Assembly: GCA_012934845.2 (NCBI GenBank)
Contig: WNNJ02002217.1
Location: forward strand, 1-64,000
DNA: 64,000 bases
Origin: Pomphorhynchus laevis
Taxonomy: Eukaryota > Acanthocephala > Palaeacanthocephala > Echinorhynchida > Pomphorhynchidae
Direction: 5' to 3'
This document shows positions 22,081 through 32,500 of this stretch, piece by piece. Position 1 is the stretch's first letter; every line of letters starts with the position of its first letter. A model generated the notes under the pieces. That model was not told where the DNA came from. It searched no databases and worked only from the letters and a program-made list of their open reading frames with translations. A program made the position numbers and the translations under genes.

Positions 22081-23130
22081 TTGAATGTCGGCTCGCTGAC
22101 TGGTCGTTCTTTGGAAATCGCCGAGTCTCTAAAAAGACGACGAATCGATATATGTGCAGTGCAAGAGACGCGTTGGTCAGGCGACAAATCTAGACAAATT
22201 GGTCTTGGTTTCAAATGTATATACTACGGAAAACCTAAAACGATGAGTGGCGTCGGCATCATTGTCTCCAGCCGTTTCCAAAATAGTATTGCGGAAGTTC
22301 ATCGATACAGTAACCGACTGATGAAAATAACCGTCGCTTTTGATAACCGGATAATACATATCTTCAGCGCATATGCGCCACAAACAGGATGCGACAAGGT
22401 AGTCAAAGAAAGGTTCTGGACACAGATCGACGAACTAATCGCTGAAGTTCCAAAGGATCACATGATAATCATCGCTGGAGATCTAAATGGCCATGTCGGT
22501 GTCGAAAGGGATGAACACAACTGTCATGGGGGAAAGGGATTTGGACGAAGAGACGACGATGGTGAGCAAATCCTTGAATTCGCAGATGCACATGACCTCG
22601 TTATATGCAATACATGGTTTCAAAAACGAGCATCACACCTCATCACTTTTCACAGCGCCTTAAATAAAACCCAAATCGACTATATCTTAGTCCGACGGTG
22701 TGATCTCAAACTCGTAATCGATACAAAGTCTATCCCGTATAAAACAGTGACAACTTTACATAGACTTGTCGTTACAACCCTGAATATCACCTCGCCGAAG
22801 CAACCGAGCGCAGAACGTAACGTGAGACCTCGTATAAAATGGTGGAAATTCAAGAAAACTGAATCCGATTTGAAGCCCATAAAAAGTATGGCACCCATAA
22901 CGACGATAAATGAAACATGGGAAAAAACCAAAGCGTCCATTACTAAATTTGCCAAAGAGATACTTGGTACTACAAAACCTGGAACACGACGACTCGATAA
23001 AAGTTTATGGCTATGGACCGAGGAAGTAAAAGAAAGTGTTCGACAAAAGCAACGCAGTTACCACGTCTGGCTTGCGAGCAACTGTTCCGAAGACTGGGAA
23101 AATACAAAGGAGCTAAAAAGAAAGCAATAA
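22081..23130 (+). pseudogene. RTE ORF2: APE endonuclease domain
   Basis: The 349-codon frame holds the target-nicking endonuclease: NVGSLTGRSLEIAESL, then CAVQETRW (catalytic Glu29), FSAYAPQTGCDK, IIAGDLNGHVG, HLITFHSALNKTQIDYI and TLHRLVVTTL (terminal His). It is close to sequences annotated in nematodes as craniofacial development protein 2-like, which are RTE ORFs. The frame opens upstream without an ATG at this position (RIATLNVG continues from 22060). It runs into a frameshift at about 23050-23130. Confidence 0.92.
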
Positions 23131-23580
23131 AAGTAATAGCTCAAACTAAAGCAAAGAAGTTTGATGATTTGTACGCGAAACTCGATACACGTGAAGGAGA
23201 GCGCGCAATTTATAGAATCGCCCGAACAAGATACCAAAAAACGCAGGATACTGAAAAGTTTCATGGAATAAACGATCAAAGCGGTGTTTTGCTTACTCGT
23301 AGGACGCAGGTATTAGAGCGATGGCGAACTTACTTCAAAGAGATATCCACCCAGGAATTTGAACACCCACCTATACCACATCTTCCGCCGATCGAAGGCC
23401 CAGTCTTGCCCATAACAGCTATCGAGGTTGAAATTGCACTACATAAAATAAAAAGTGCAAAAGCTACGGGGCCTGACGATGTAGCGTAAGAATTCTGGAA
23501 ATCAAGTGTACGGGATTCAACAAGGTGGTTGGTGCAGTTTTTCAACAAAATAATTCAAGAAAAGGAGTTACCTCTTGAGT
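23007..23580 (+). pseudogene. RTE ORF2: linker after frameshift
   Basis: The protein continues in another phase with AKKFDDLYAKLDTREGERAI, then GVLLTRRTQVLERWRTYF and KIKSAKATGPDDVA. A stop follows at 23487, where the family continues into EFWK; EFWKSS is visible right after it. A second stop occurs near 23578. The endonuclease and RT were therefore once one protein, now broken by one frameshift and two stops. Confidence 0.88.
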
Positions 23581-24761
23581 GAAGACGGAGCACAACCGTA
23601 CCTATATGGAAACAGAAGGGAAATCCGGCCGACTGTTCAAATTACCGCCCGATTCGTCTCATTTCACACACCCTCAAGATTTTGGAACATGTGATAAACG
23701 ATAGGATAAGAAGTATAGTCAAGATATCCTCAAATCAATGTGGTTTTGTCAAGAACTGTGGCACCATCGATGCTATATATGCCCTTCGCCTTCTTCTTGA
23801 AAAACATCGCGAAAAACAGAAAGATATATACTGTGCGTTCCTTGATCTTAAAAAGGCGTTCGATCAGGTCCCGCATGAAGTTATTTGTTTCGCTTTGAGA
23901 TTCCACTTAATCCCTAAAGAAATTGTTGAATGGGTAAAGCTAATATACAAAGGATCAACAAGTCGGGTATGTACGACCGTGGGATATACAGATGATTTTC
24001 ATATCACCGTTGGAGTTCATCAAGGGTCTGCGCTGTCCCCGTTGCTATTCATTCTAGTTATGGATGCCATATATAACAATAAAAACAGACAGTTTCCGTG
24101 GACGATTCTATATGCAGATGATCTCATGCTTGCGTCCGTAGATAAAGATGACCTCCAACAACAAATAAGCAGCTGGGGAAATCGACTCAAGCAGTTTGGT
24201 CTACGCCTGAACGCGCGTAAAACGGAATACCTGACCACAAATATGAATGATGATCAGCCGCTACAGTTTGGAAAACACACACTGCACCGAACAACTGCGT
24301 TTAAATACCTTGGCTCCACCATAGCGGCAGATGGTATCCTACGCGCAGAGGTCTCTTCTCGAATAAATGCAGCCTGGATGAAATGGCGGTCAGCTACAGG
24401 TATTCTCTGCGATCCAAAGATAAAAGACCGACTGAAGTCGAAAATTTACAAAACTTTAATACGACCGGTGGTCCTTTATGGCGCTGAATGCTGGGCGATA
24501 TCAAAATATGAGGAACGCAAAGTTGCCGCAATGGAGACAAAGATGCTCCGATGGACAGCAGGAAAAACTTTAAAAGATCATGTCCGGAACGAAGAAATCA
24601 GGGATCGTTTTGGCGTAGTGCCAATAATAGAGAAACTTCGCGAAAAACGACTACAATGGTACGGCCACGTTATCCGCGCAAGCGAACACCAACCATCAAA
24701 TAGGTTCGTCGCCGTGACAGTGGATGGAAAGCGTCCGATAGGAAGGCCGAAATTGCTATAA
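23581..24761 (+). pseudogene. RTE ORF2: reverse transcriptase (YADD intact)
   Basis: RT motifs run from NYRPIRLISHTLKILEHV (about 23640-23690) through the 359-codon frame at 23682-24761. NQCGFVKNCGTIDAIYALR is at residues 18-36, motif A FLDLKKAFDQVP at 53-64, VHQGSALSPLLF at 112-123, catalytic YADD at 144-147, and the C-terminal RPVVLYGAECW and LQWYGHVIR. The active-site aspartates are present. The C-terminus is cut by a stop at GRPKLL; related frame sequence continues to the 3' end. Confidence 0.93.
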
Positions 24762-25133
24762 ATGGACGTCATCCGTCATGATTTGATAAGTGTTGGACTA
24801 GAAACCAAAGACACCATAAATAGAACCAAGTGGAGGCAACTTTCAAAAGCAGCGGACCCCGTACCTACACGGGAAAGACGCTAAAGAAAAAGAAGAAGAT
24901 TGTTTGCAATGTAATGCGTGTGTTCGCACCGCCACTAGTATGGCATTCATTGTTTAATTGTTACGCTTACTATTCACATGTTTTTTTCATTAAGTACTAA
25001 CGCTATTCAATGCTACAGTTTTTGTTTTTGATTCGATTCTTTCTGTTTACTAAAAAATCAATTGTTGCTATCTAAGTTCTTTGCTACTTGTAGGTAGAAG
25101 TAGCTAGCTAAATTCAACATATTATGATACTGA

Positions 25134-26328
25134 ACAATGAGGATAGATTGGAAATTGACAGACTGACAGAAGAGAATTGGCAAAATTGGAAATTTCATAT
25201 GACGAATGTTCTAAAGACAAAAACCTATAGAAATATGTGGGAGGCATCAAAAGTCAAGATGATAAAACGGCTGAAGATGATGCTCAAAAGAAACAACTAA
25301 CATTGACTACCATAATCATGTCCATAAATACCGAGTTCGTATATCTAGTACGTGATGTGGAAGACCCTGCAGAAGTATGGAAAATACTTAATGAAAGATT
25401 CGATAGCAAATCTATGGGGCATGTACTGAATTTGAATCGACGATTATTTAGTTTAAAAATGAAAACCGGTATCACTGTACGTAAACATATCCGATCATTT
25501 AAGGAAATGATAGATTCCTCAAGCGCCGTAAATGCTCGGGTAGAAGAGTCGCAACAAATCGCTGTATTGCTGAATAGTGTGAGCGACACACTTTCACCAG
25601 CAGCCACTGTCATGTCTGCACGTGAAGATAAAGATTTGGCAATGTCATTAGTTCGAAGTACCATATTGGCTGAAGAGGAACAAATTGAGCAAAAGAAACT
25701 AAGAACAACGAACTCGCCAGATTATGTAGAGGCGTTGCGTGTTCAAAATGATACAAGACGGAAAAGATGGGTTCGATGTTACAACTGTGGCAAACTTGGT
25801 CACATCGCAAGAAATTGTCGAAAACCATCCGTTGAAAGTTATACTAAACCAGCACCTAGAATATCATATGAATCTAAAATGCACTTGTTGATAGTAAATT
25901 GCGGAATAAAGGGTTCGAACAAGTGGTACATTGATTTAGGTGCTACGAAACATATGACTTATGAGCGAAATGCAAATCATTCGCTAAATTTCTTCGATGA
26001 GGCAGAAAATGTGTATCTTGGTGATGGTCGAAAAGTTTCCGCTATAGGACAAGGTACAGTGATAATGGGAGTGAAGAATCCTGAGAACACAACACTTAGT
26101 ATTCAGCTACAAAACGTACTTTATGTGCCTAATATATGTTGCAACCTTCTCAGTGTTCATGCGATCAATATAAAAGGGTATTCAGTTCTTTTCCACCATG
26201 TACGATGCACAATTAGTGATAAAGATGGCCGGTCAATCGCACATATAGAGTTAGATAGTCGTGTTTTTATGCTCAAGACGTCTCAGACATGTACTAACGT
26301 TCATAATTCCTTAGTGTCACGACTGTGA
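25134..26328 (+). pseudogene. Copia Gag and protease
   Basis: A short N-terminal frame (LTEENWQNWKFHM near 25170) shifts near 25225 into the long 25237-26328 frame. That frame has the copia Gag core (VWKILNERFDSKSMGHVLNL), a CX2CX4HX4C zinc knuckle CYNCGKLGHIARNC, and the protease region KWYIDLGATKHMT. The catalytic triplet is D-L-G instead of D-S/T-G at 25933-25941, so the protease is probably inactive. It ends with the LQNVLYVPNICCNLLSV block that precedes integrase, and the frame stops at 26326. Confidence 0.9.
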
Positions 26329-26329
26329 T

Positions 26330-26679
26330 TATTCTGAACTGAAATTATGGCACCAACGGTTGGGACATCTGAATGAAGATCAACTTTGTCGAACAATATC
26401 ATGCTACGATAGGAGAATATTACGTAATGTTAAATGCTCATTGCCATTCTGTCCCATTTGCGCCATGGACAAGTTGCATAATGCACCACACAAACCATTA
26501 AACGAAATTCGCTCATCCCAAAAACTTCAATTTATTCACAGTGATATTTGTGGACCAATGAGCGAGCACTCTGTATAAGGTTATCGTTATTTCGCAACCT
26601 TTATTGATGACTATTCACGATGTGTATTTGTTTACTTTCTCAAGCACAAGTCTGAAATCGTCGACAAATTTCAAGATTT
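26330..26679 (+). pseudogene. Copia integrase, first part
   Basis: The pre-integrase zinc region has KLWHQRLGHLNEDQLC and CPICAMDKLHNAPH (HHCC type). It is followed by FIHSDICGPMSEHSV (first catalytic Asp), a stop, then YFATFIDDYSR and FLKHKSEIVDKFQD. The Merlin transposon interrupts at 26680. Confidence 0.88.
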
Positions 26680-26751
26680 GGATCTTGTGTATTATCTCCC
26701 CCAAGGGGGAGATAATACACAAGTGTAAATTTTTCCAATAAAAAATAACCG

Positions 26752-27017
26752 TGCCATTTTATACAGAAATTATAAGAAGAATATCTTCAATGAGAATTGA
26801 GGAACACTCCCTTCCAAGTGTTACTGTCGCTAGCATTGAAGTCACCCAATAAAACGTAGGAATCTTCCACAAAAGTACTATAAAGCAGAGCCTGAAGATT
26901 TTCTACAGACTGCGTATTTCGAGATTATGTTGGGAGCATAAGCAAAAAATAAAAAATATTCATGTCATTTTATACAGAAATTATAAGAAGATTATCTTCA
27001 ATGAGAATTGAGGAACA
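26752..27017. repeat. 55-bp direct repeats flanking a LINE endonuclease scrap
   Basis: The 55 bases at 26752-26806 recur at 26963-27017 with two mismatches (ATTATAAGAAG and CAATGAGAATTGAGGAACA in both). Between them, 26807-26950 read on the minus strand encodes NLQALLYSTFVEDSY, then VLLGDFNASDSNTWKG, the GDFN block of a LINE APE endonuclease. It looks like a fragment captured inside the Merlin element with duplication of its target. Confidence 0.8.
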
Positions 27018-27026
27018 AATAGCTTT

Positions 27027-27840
27027 TTGAGACAAAAAAGAGTTTTAAAAAGTGCAGTTGTGTGTGAACACTGTAGCAACTCTATGATAGAGACGGCTAA
27101 TAACAAGCATATGAATAAATATGTGTGGAAGTGCCAATCAAAGAGTTGCACTAAATATAAAACCACAAAGCCTATTAGGAGTGGCAGTTTTTTGATTGAA
27201 TTTAGAATATCTCTACAGAATTGCATGGAACTGCTATATAGATATGCAGTTGGCCAACAGGAAAAGACAATATCTGAAGATTTGGATATTTGTAGAAAGT
27301 CTATTAAAAGATTCATGAAGTCTTTAAGGTTATTGTGCCATAAATACATAACCTATAATCCTGTAATCCTGGGGGCGAGGGCATTATTTGCCAGATTGAT
27401 AAAACCTGCTTTTGCCATAAACAAAAGTTTGGTAGAGGGATGGCATCTAGTGAGCAGATATGGATATTTGGGGTCGTGGATACTTCTTATTTCCCTGCTC
27501 GAGGATATATCGAGATCGTTCCAAACAGGACGAAGGAGACTTTAATACCCATAATCGATAGATTTGTACTCCCTCTTTCTATAATACACAGTGACGAGTG
27601 GGTTGCATATCAAAGTATCAACTCTGATATATATGAACATGGTACAGTGAAGCACAAGTTGTATTTTGTAGATCCTATAAGTGGGGTTCATACACAAGAT
27701 ATAGAGTCTTACTGAAATAAACAAAAGTGCAGAGCCAAAGCAATGATGGGCGTTGCAAAAAAGGAATTGAAATTTTATCTAAGTGAATGGATGTGGAGAG
27801 ACAATGTTCCCGGTGATGATGTAGAGAAGATTTTTGATAT
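27027..27840 (+). pseudogene. Merlin transposase (DDE), frameshifted
   Basis: The N-terminal frame (27027-27545) has a zinc-ribbon-like CEHCSNSM...WKCQSKSC and a helix-turn-helix-like QEKTISEDLDICRKSIKRF, as in ISXO2/Merlin transposases. The catalytic part shifts phase: EQIWIFGVVDTSYF, then SIIHSDEWVAYQ (second Asp) and GVHTQDIESY (Glu region) in 27440-27715. A TGA at 27713 falls where the family has Trp, and homologous sequence continues to about 27840. The first catalytic Asp probably lies at QIDKT near 27395, in the catalytic-part frame. It is dead through the frameshift and stop. Confidence 0.87.
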
Positions 27841-27916
27841 AATAAAATTTAAAATTTTTTTTCTGAGGGGAGATAATACACAAGTGTCATTCTGGGGGGG
27901 ATAATACACAAGATCC

Positions 27917-28660
27917 TTCTCAGGCATGTGACCAGTAATGGCAAAGATATAATCTCTACACTACGGTCAGATTGTGCGCCTGAATATTTATCAAAGGAGA
28001 TGAAGGATTTTCTCGACAAAGAAGGAATTCAATTTCAAAATTCTGCACCATATACACCTCAGCAAAATGGTGTTGTTGAACGCATGAATAGAACCCTAAT
28101 CGAAGCTGCTCGGTGCTTGCTAATTCAATCTAAATTACCTCAGTGATTTTGGGCCGAAGCGATATATACAGTTACTTTTATAAGAAATCATGTGCAAACA
28201 AATTCATTAAGCTCGCTATAACACCCTATGAAATGTTCTTCGGTATAAACCGTGTATAGATAAATTAAAAAATTTCGGTTGTGAAGCTTTTGCCTTGATA
28301 CCTCAACACAGACGTACCAAATTTCAGAAAAAGGCAAATTCTGTGATATTTATTGGATACGGAAACAATGCTCACGCGTACAAACTATTAGATCCACTTA
28401 CCAAATGTATATATCTTCGCGCCGATGTCAGGTTTGATGAAAACAGTTTTCCAGGTTTGTCTAGTAGATCTAGTACACAATATAATATCCAAAATCAAAC
28501 ATATGATTTATCCAAAAATGCCAAGACAATTCTTGTGACAGAGTGCATTGACTCAGCAGAAAGTCCTCAAAAATTAGATGCAAGTATTAATCAACAAGAC
28601 TACGAACCTGCTGATGATATCGTTAGGGAAGATAATACACAGTTTTTACGACGATCATAG
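27917..28660 (+). pseudogene. Copia integrase, second part
   Basis: After Merlin the integrase resumes with RHVTSNGKDIISTLRSD and APEYLSKEMKDFL (second Asp), then SAPYTPQQNGVVERMNRTL with the catalytic Glu. A stop follows at 28143 and frame changes near 28200-28290. The tail frame 28295-28660 has KKANSVIFIGYGNNAHAYKL and LRADVRFDE, the usual integrase-to-RT connector. Confidence 0.9.
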
Positions 28661-28702
28661 CGGTCAAATAAAGGAATTCCTCCCAAGCGTTACGATCAAA
28701 AT

Positions 28703-29394
28703 ATGATGATTATCGCAGATCATGAAATAAATAACGAGTGGTACGATGTACATAATGAGCCTAGTAGTATTCACGAAGCATTAAATTGTAATGACAGGAA
28801 TGAGTGGAAAAAAGCAATTGATTCAGAAATTGGCGCTCTTAAAGAAAATAATACATGGGAATTAGTAGATAGGCCCGAAGGTGCGAATGTCATCAAGACT
28901 AAATGGCTATTTAAAAGGAAATACGGAAAAATGGTGATGTAGAAAAGTACAAGGCACGATTGGTGGCCAAAGGATGCGCCCAGATTTACGATGTAGACTA
29001 CTTTGAGACATATTCACCTGTCGTAAAACTAACAACCATACGAATTTTAATTGCGGTTGCAGTCGAACGAAACATGCTTTTACATCAAATGGGCATTTCT
29101 AACACATTTCTAAATGGTAAATCGAAGGAAGACATATTTATGGAGCAACCAGAAGTATTCATTATAAATCCGAATAAGGTATGCAAACTCAACCGAAGTA
29201 TTTATGGACTCAAGCAGTCACCTCGATGTTGGAACAACACGCTGACGGAATACCTCAAAAACAATGGTTTTGCTGAAAGTAACTCCGATCCGTGTTTGTT
29301 TATTCGAAACGACAACAAGTTTATGATAATCGCTGTATATGTGAACAATCTCATAATTGCTTCAAAAAATCAAGACGAGTTGGTACATATGTAA
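28703..29394 (+). pseudogene. Copia reverse transcriptase, catalytic residues lost
   Basis: The frame 28703-28942 has the RT entry EWKKAIDSEIGALKENNTWE and VIKTKWLFKRKYG. A shift leads to 28960-29394 with VAKGCAQIYDVDYFETYSPV, then motif A LLHQMGISNTFLNG. There the catalytic Asp of MD(V/I) is Gly (codon at 29092). The active-site box is YVNN instead of YVDD (residues 127-130; codons 29344-29349). SIYGLKQSPRCW is intact. All three metal-binding aspartates are therefore gone. Confidence 0.92.
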
Positions 29395-29406
29395 ACGGAA
29401 CTTGGT

Positions 29407-30311
29407 ATGCGATTTAAAGCAAAAGATTATAATGAGCTGAACTATTGTCTTGGAATCGAAATTAATATTCATGAGGATAATATAGAACTTCAGCAAACTA
29501 AGTTTATACAGCGCATGCTTAACAAATACCATATGGCAGAATGCAAAATCGTAAGTACTCCTATGAATCCTAATATTCGACTCGAAGTAAATGACAACAC
29601 AAGCAAATCTATCGATCAAAAATTATATCAATATATTATTGGATCGCTTCTTTATAAAGCAATATGCACTCGTCCAGACAAAGCGTATGCAGTTGGAATT
29701 TTGTCAAGATTTAACATATCTTCAAATGAATCGCATCTGACAGCTGCAAAGCAAGTTATGAGATATCTAAGATGAACCAAAGACCTTCGGCTACGTTTTT
29801 ATACCTGCAAATTAACATTACAAGGTTATTGTGACGCTGATTGGCCGAACAATGCTGATGATATAACATCGACAAGTGAAAATATTTTTATTCTCGCCAA
29901 CGCGCCTGTGAGTTGGATAAGTTGCAAACAGCGGATAGTCGCGTTATCAACAGCAGAAAGGCCGAGTATGTTGCTCTATCTGTGGTTACTCAAGAGGTAC
30001 AGTGGCTTAGACAAGTGTTGGCTGATATCGGAGAACAGTGCAATGGACCTACGAAAATATTCAAAGACAACCAACCAGCCATAACTATTGCAAGTGGGAA
30101 GACTGAGCATAAGCGAACAAAACACATCGATATTAAATTTCACTTAGTTCGAGCAAGCATTCGACAAAGAATTGTAAAACTCGAATATTGCACTACAAAC
30201 GAGATGTTGGCTGACATTATGACAAAACCCTTAAACAAAGAAAAAATCAATCTTTTCGAAATGAATTTGGACTCAAATCCTCAATCGTGGAAGAATACCA
30301 AACGAGAGTGA
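29407..30311 (+). pseudogene. Copia RT thumb and RNase H
   Basis: The first frame (29407-29775) has NYCLGIEINIHEDNIEL, then SLLYKAICTRPD and HLTAAKQVMRYLR, and stops at 29773. The next pieces have LQGYCDADWPNNADD (RNase H Asp pair), ALSTAESEYVALS in a shifted frame, and KTEHKRTKHIDIKFHLVR with MLADIMTKPLNKEK. These are the classic copia C-terminal motifs. The terminal stop at 30309 precedes the 3' LTR by two bases. Confidence 0.92.
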
Positions 30312-30312
30312 A

Positions 30313-30588
30313 TGCTGTAAAAGAAGCCGTCGGTATTCATTATACATCATCGGATTTTAATTGGGCATTGTTTGCAATGTAATGTGTGTGATCGCACCGC
30401 CACTAGTATGACATTCATTGTTTAATTGTTATGCTTACTATTCGCATGTTTTTTCATTAAGTACTAACGCTATTTAAACGCTACAGTTTTCGCTTTTTGG
30501 TTTGATTCTTTCTGTTCACTAAAAAATCAATTGTTGATATCTAAGTTATTTGCTGCTTGTAGGTATAAGTAGCTAGCTAAATTCAACA
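30313..30588 (+). repeat. Copia 3' LTR (276 bp)
   Basis: It begins TGCTGTAAAAGAAG and ends AAATTCAACA, followed by the TSD ATATC. It matches the split 5' LTR throughout. No separate polypurine tract is obvious upstream because the RNase H stop lies two bases away. Confidence 0.9.
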
Positions 30589-30593
30589 ATATC

Positions 30594-31328
30594 CTTTTTA
30601 CATCCCGTCCGGTGTTCCATAAGGCTCTGTATTAGGTACTTTGCTTTTCTCTCTTATTCTCGGTGACTTGCCTTCGATTTCTCACACATTTAACTTCCAT
30701 GTTATAAAATATGCTGATGACATTCTCATCTATGTTCATGCATCTGCTTATCGTATTCATGATATTAATGTTTCTGCTTCCAACTGTTTTGTCTCAATTT
30801 TCAATCATATTTATTCCCATTGTCTTTCTCTGAATCCTAATAAATCCGAAATTACGTGGATCCTACCTCGACGTCTCGGCTTAGAACCTCCCTTCGTATC
30901 ATTAAATTCTACAATACTTATTATCGTTGATAATCTCGTGTTTCTAGGCTTTCATTTCGACAACCGACTTTCACTTAAAACTTTCGTTCGGGATAAAGTA
31001 CGCTCATCTAACTTGATTCTCCGCAATCTCGGTCAAATTCGTAGATTGATCGATTTTCCTTTTTGTTTGATTCTGATTTCTTATTTCCTATTCTCGAAAC
31101 TTGATTACTATCTTAGTCTATTTTCCAACTCACCTAAATCAACTCTTATTCCCCTACAACGCATCGTCAACACAGGCGTCCGGATTATCCTCCGTTTTCG
31201 TCGTTTTGGTCATACATTCCACCATCTTGCTTTTCTCGATTTGCCTATCATTTTTTTGTCGTGTTCAAATTCGTTATCTCTCATTGATTTGCGCCTTGTA
31301 ACTTTTCATACTCCTTCCTTTAAAAAAT
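30594..31328 (+). pseudogene. LINE-A copy 1: RT core to C-terminal part
   Basis: The LINE-A sequence resumes with SGVP and a stop-mutated GSVLG region. The frame 30641-31330 then has HVIKYADDILIYVHAS (YADD at residues 24-27), LNPNKSEITWILPRR, VFLGFHFDNRLSLK and FSNSPKSTLIPLQRIVNTGV. It ends in VTFHTPSFKK, where an opposite-strand LINE-A 3' end begins. Confidence 0.85.
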
Positions 31329-32478
31329 GATTTATATTTAAGTAGCAAATGGGTGACGGCGCCCTCTTAAATGACAACAATAAAAACAAAACAAAAATCT
31401 AAGTCATGTATCGAGAAGGTGGGAACGGAGGAGGTATTTGAATGTGATAAAGAATGGATCGCGGCGGACGTCGAAAGTGAGCTGATACCAGGCGAGAGAG
31501 CGGCAACGAGGAGGGATTGGATACCGTAGTTGTTGGAGTAATTGGGAACGTGGAGTAAGATAGAATTAAGGGAACGCAGCCATAAAGTATGGCGAGTGTC
31601 GACTAAGAAAGGGAGGTTGATCAATGATTGAGAGCCTACAGCGATAAGACGAAACGTGACGAGAAGAAAGCTGAGTTTAATGCGGATGTAAGGAGACAAA
31701 ATCACTCGAGCGGCGGAGTTGATGATGCGTTGTATGGGGTAGGATTATGGATTTTGGAGAATTCGGGAAAAGGTTGAGATAGTTATCGATTTTAGGGAAG
31801 AGAAGCGATGAAAGAAGAGGCATACAAGAACGGAAGTCGATAAAAGGGCGAATACGGCGGATGTCACGTAGAATTAAGGTAGACGAACGGACCTTGCCAC
31901 AAACGAAGGGTTTAAGGGAAATGTGATCATCAAAATAAAAACCTATAAATGTGAGATTGTGAACTATTGGGATGATTGATGAGTTAAAAGATACCGGGAG
32001 GAGGAAATATGTTAGTTTGACGGGGATGATTCACGCTATTTTGGACTTGTCAAGGTTTAAAACGAGATGAAGATGGGAAAGACGTTTGTAGATAGAATAA
32101 AGATAGTTGGTGTCGGAATTTGTAGTAATGCCGATATCGTGTATGTGATAGACGGGTTCATGAGCATAGATGACTCTGTCATAGTCATATTGCATGACGT
32201 TAAGAAGTAAGGTTTTATAAACGGAGAGAGATCGCCAAGTAGAAGAGAGAAAATCAGGGGACCTAGGACTGAACCTTGTGGGACCCCACAAAAAATAGGG
32301 ATGGGAGGGGAGGATGATAAATTAGAACTAACGCGAAAGGAACGGTCGGATAGATATGAGGCAAACCATGCTACAGAGGAGGGAGAAAAGCTGTAATCAT
32401 AACGAAGTCGATAAAGTAGGATGGAGTGGTCGACGATGTCGAAGGCGGAGAATAGGTCGAGGGAGATCAGAACACTAT
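31329..32478 (-). mobile_element. LINE-A copy 2, 5'-truncated (minus)
   Basis: The 3' end is at about 31330 (AAATGATTTATATTTAAG on plus, matching the AAAGATTTATTTTAA end of other copies). The RT C-terminal region follows in several broken minus frames, such as 31367-31705 (SPYIRIKLSFLLVTFRLIAV) and 32031-32291 (YKTLLLNVMQYDYDRVIYAHEP). In the latter the YADD box has become YDYD. Coding homology ends at about 32478. From 31640 on, it is part of the duplicated 4.1-kb block. Confidence 0.8.
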
Positions 32479-32500
32479 AATGAGAACACTATATAGTTTG

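Larger units (their letters stand above)
21788..24898 (+). mobile_element. RTE-type LINE inserted in copia LTR
   Basis: This 3.1-kb insertion is bounded by a 17-base target duplication with one mismatch (21771-21787 and 24899-24915). Its 3' end is an AAGAAAAAGAAG-like tail rather than poly(A), as usual for RTE. It has a single ORF2 with APE endonuclease followed by RT. About 290 bases of 5' sequence precede the endonuclease, and a G-run lies at 22012-22018. Confidence 0.92.
21717..25119 (+). repeat. Copia 5' LTR, interrupted by RTE LINE
   Basis: LTR bases are 21717-21787 and 24899-25119. The two pieces join to match the 3' LTR at 30313-30588. The junction is the RTE target duplication ATT(T/G)TTTGCAATGTAAT. 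Confidence 0.9.
26680..27916 (+). mobile_element. Merlin-type DNA transposon (ISXO2/IS1016-like)
   Basis: The insertion begins GGATCTTGTGTATTATCTCC and ends with the complementary ATAATACACAAGATCC, giving terminal inverted repeats of about 20 bases. An extra inward copy sits at each end: GGGGGAGATAATACACAAG at 26705-26723 and GGGGAGATAATACACAAG at 27867-27884. A transposase of the ISXO2-like family is inside. A clean 8-9-bp TSD was not resolved. It splits the copia integrase reading frame. Confidence 0.85.
21717..30588 (+). mobile_element. Ty1/copia LTR retrotransposon with two nested elements
   Basis: LTRs of about 276 bases start TG(T/C)TGTAAAAG and end CAACA at 25119 and 30588. The 5-bp TSD ATATC is at 21712-21716 and 30589-30593 in LINE-A. 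Internal order is Gag with zinc knuckle, protease, integrase, RT and RNase H, which is diagnostic of copia. The 5' LTR is split by an RTE LINE and the integrase by a Merlin transposon. By eye the LTRs differ at roughly one base in ten, so the insertion is old. Confidence 0.93.
15925..31328 (+). mobile_element. LINE-A copy 1 (CR1/L2-like), split by nested insertions
   Basis: One plus-strand LINE-A copy is spread over 15 kb. Segments are 15925-16556 (end of endonuclease and linker), about 17080-17861 (RT N-terminal), 21682-21711 and 30594-31328 (RT core to C-terminal). Order and sequence follow the uninterrupted copy at 49937-52870. The gaps are an unidentified 520-base insert, gypsy-1 with TSD CGTAC, and the copia element with TSD ATATC. 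The sequence resumes at the expected LINE-A base on each side of both LTR elements. The 5' end is truncated onto gypsy DNA and the 3' end is replaced by an opposite-strand LINE-A. Confidence 0.85.
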
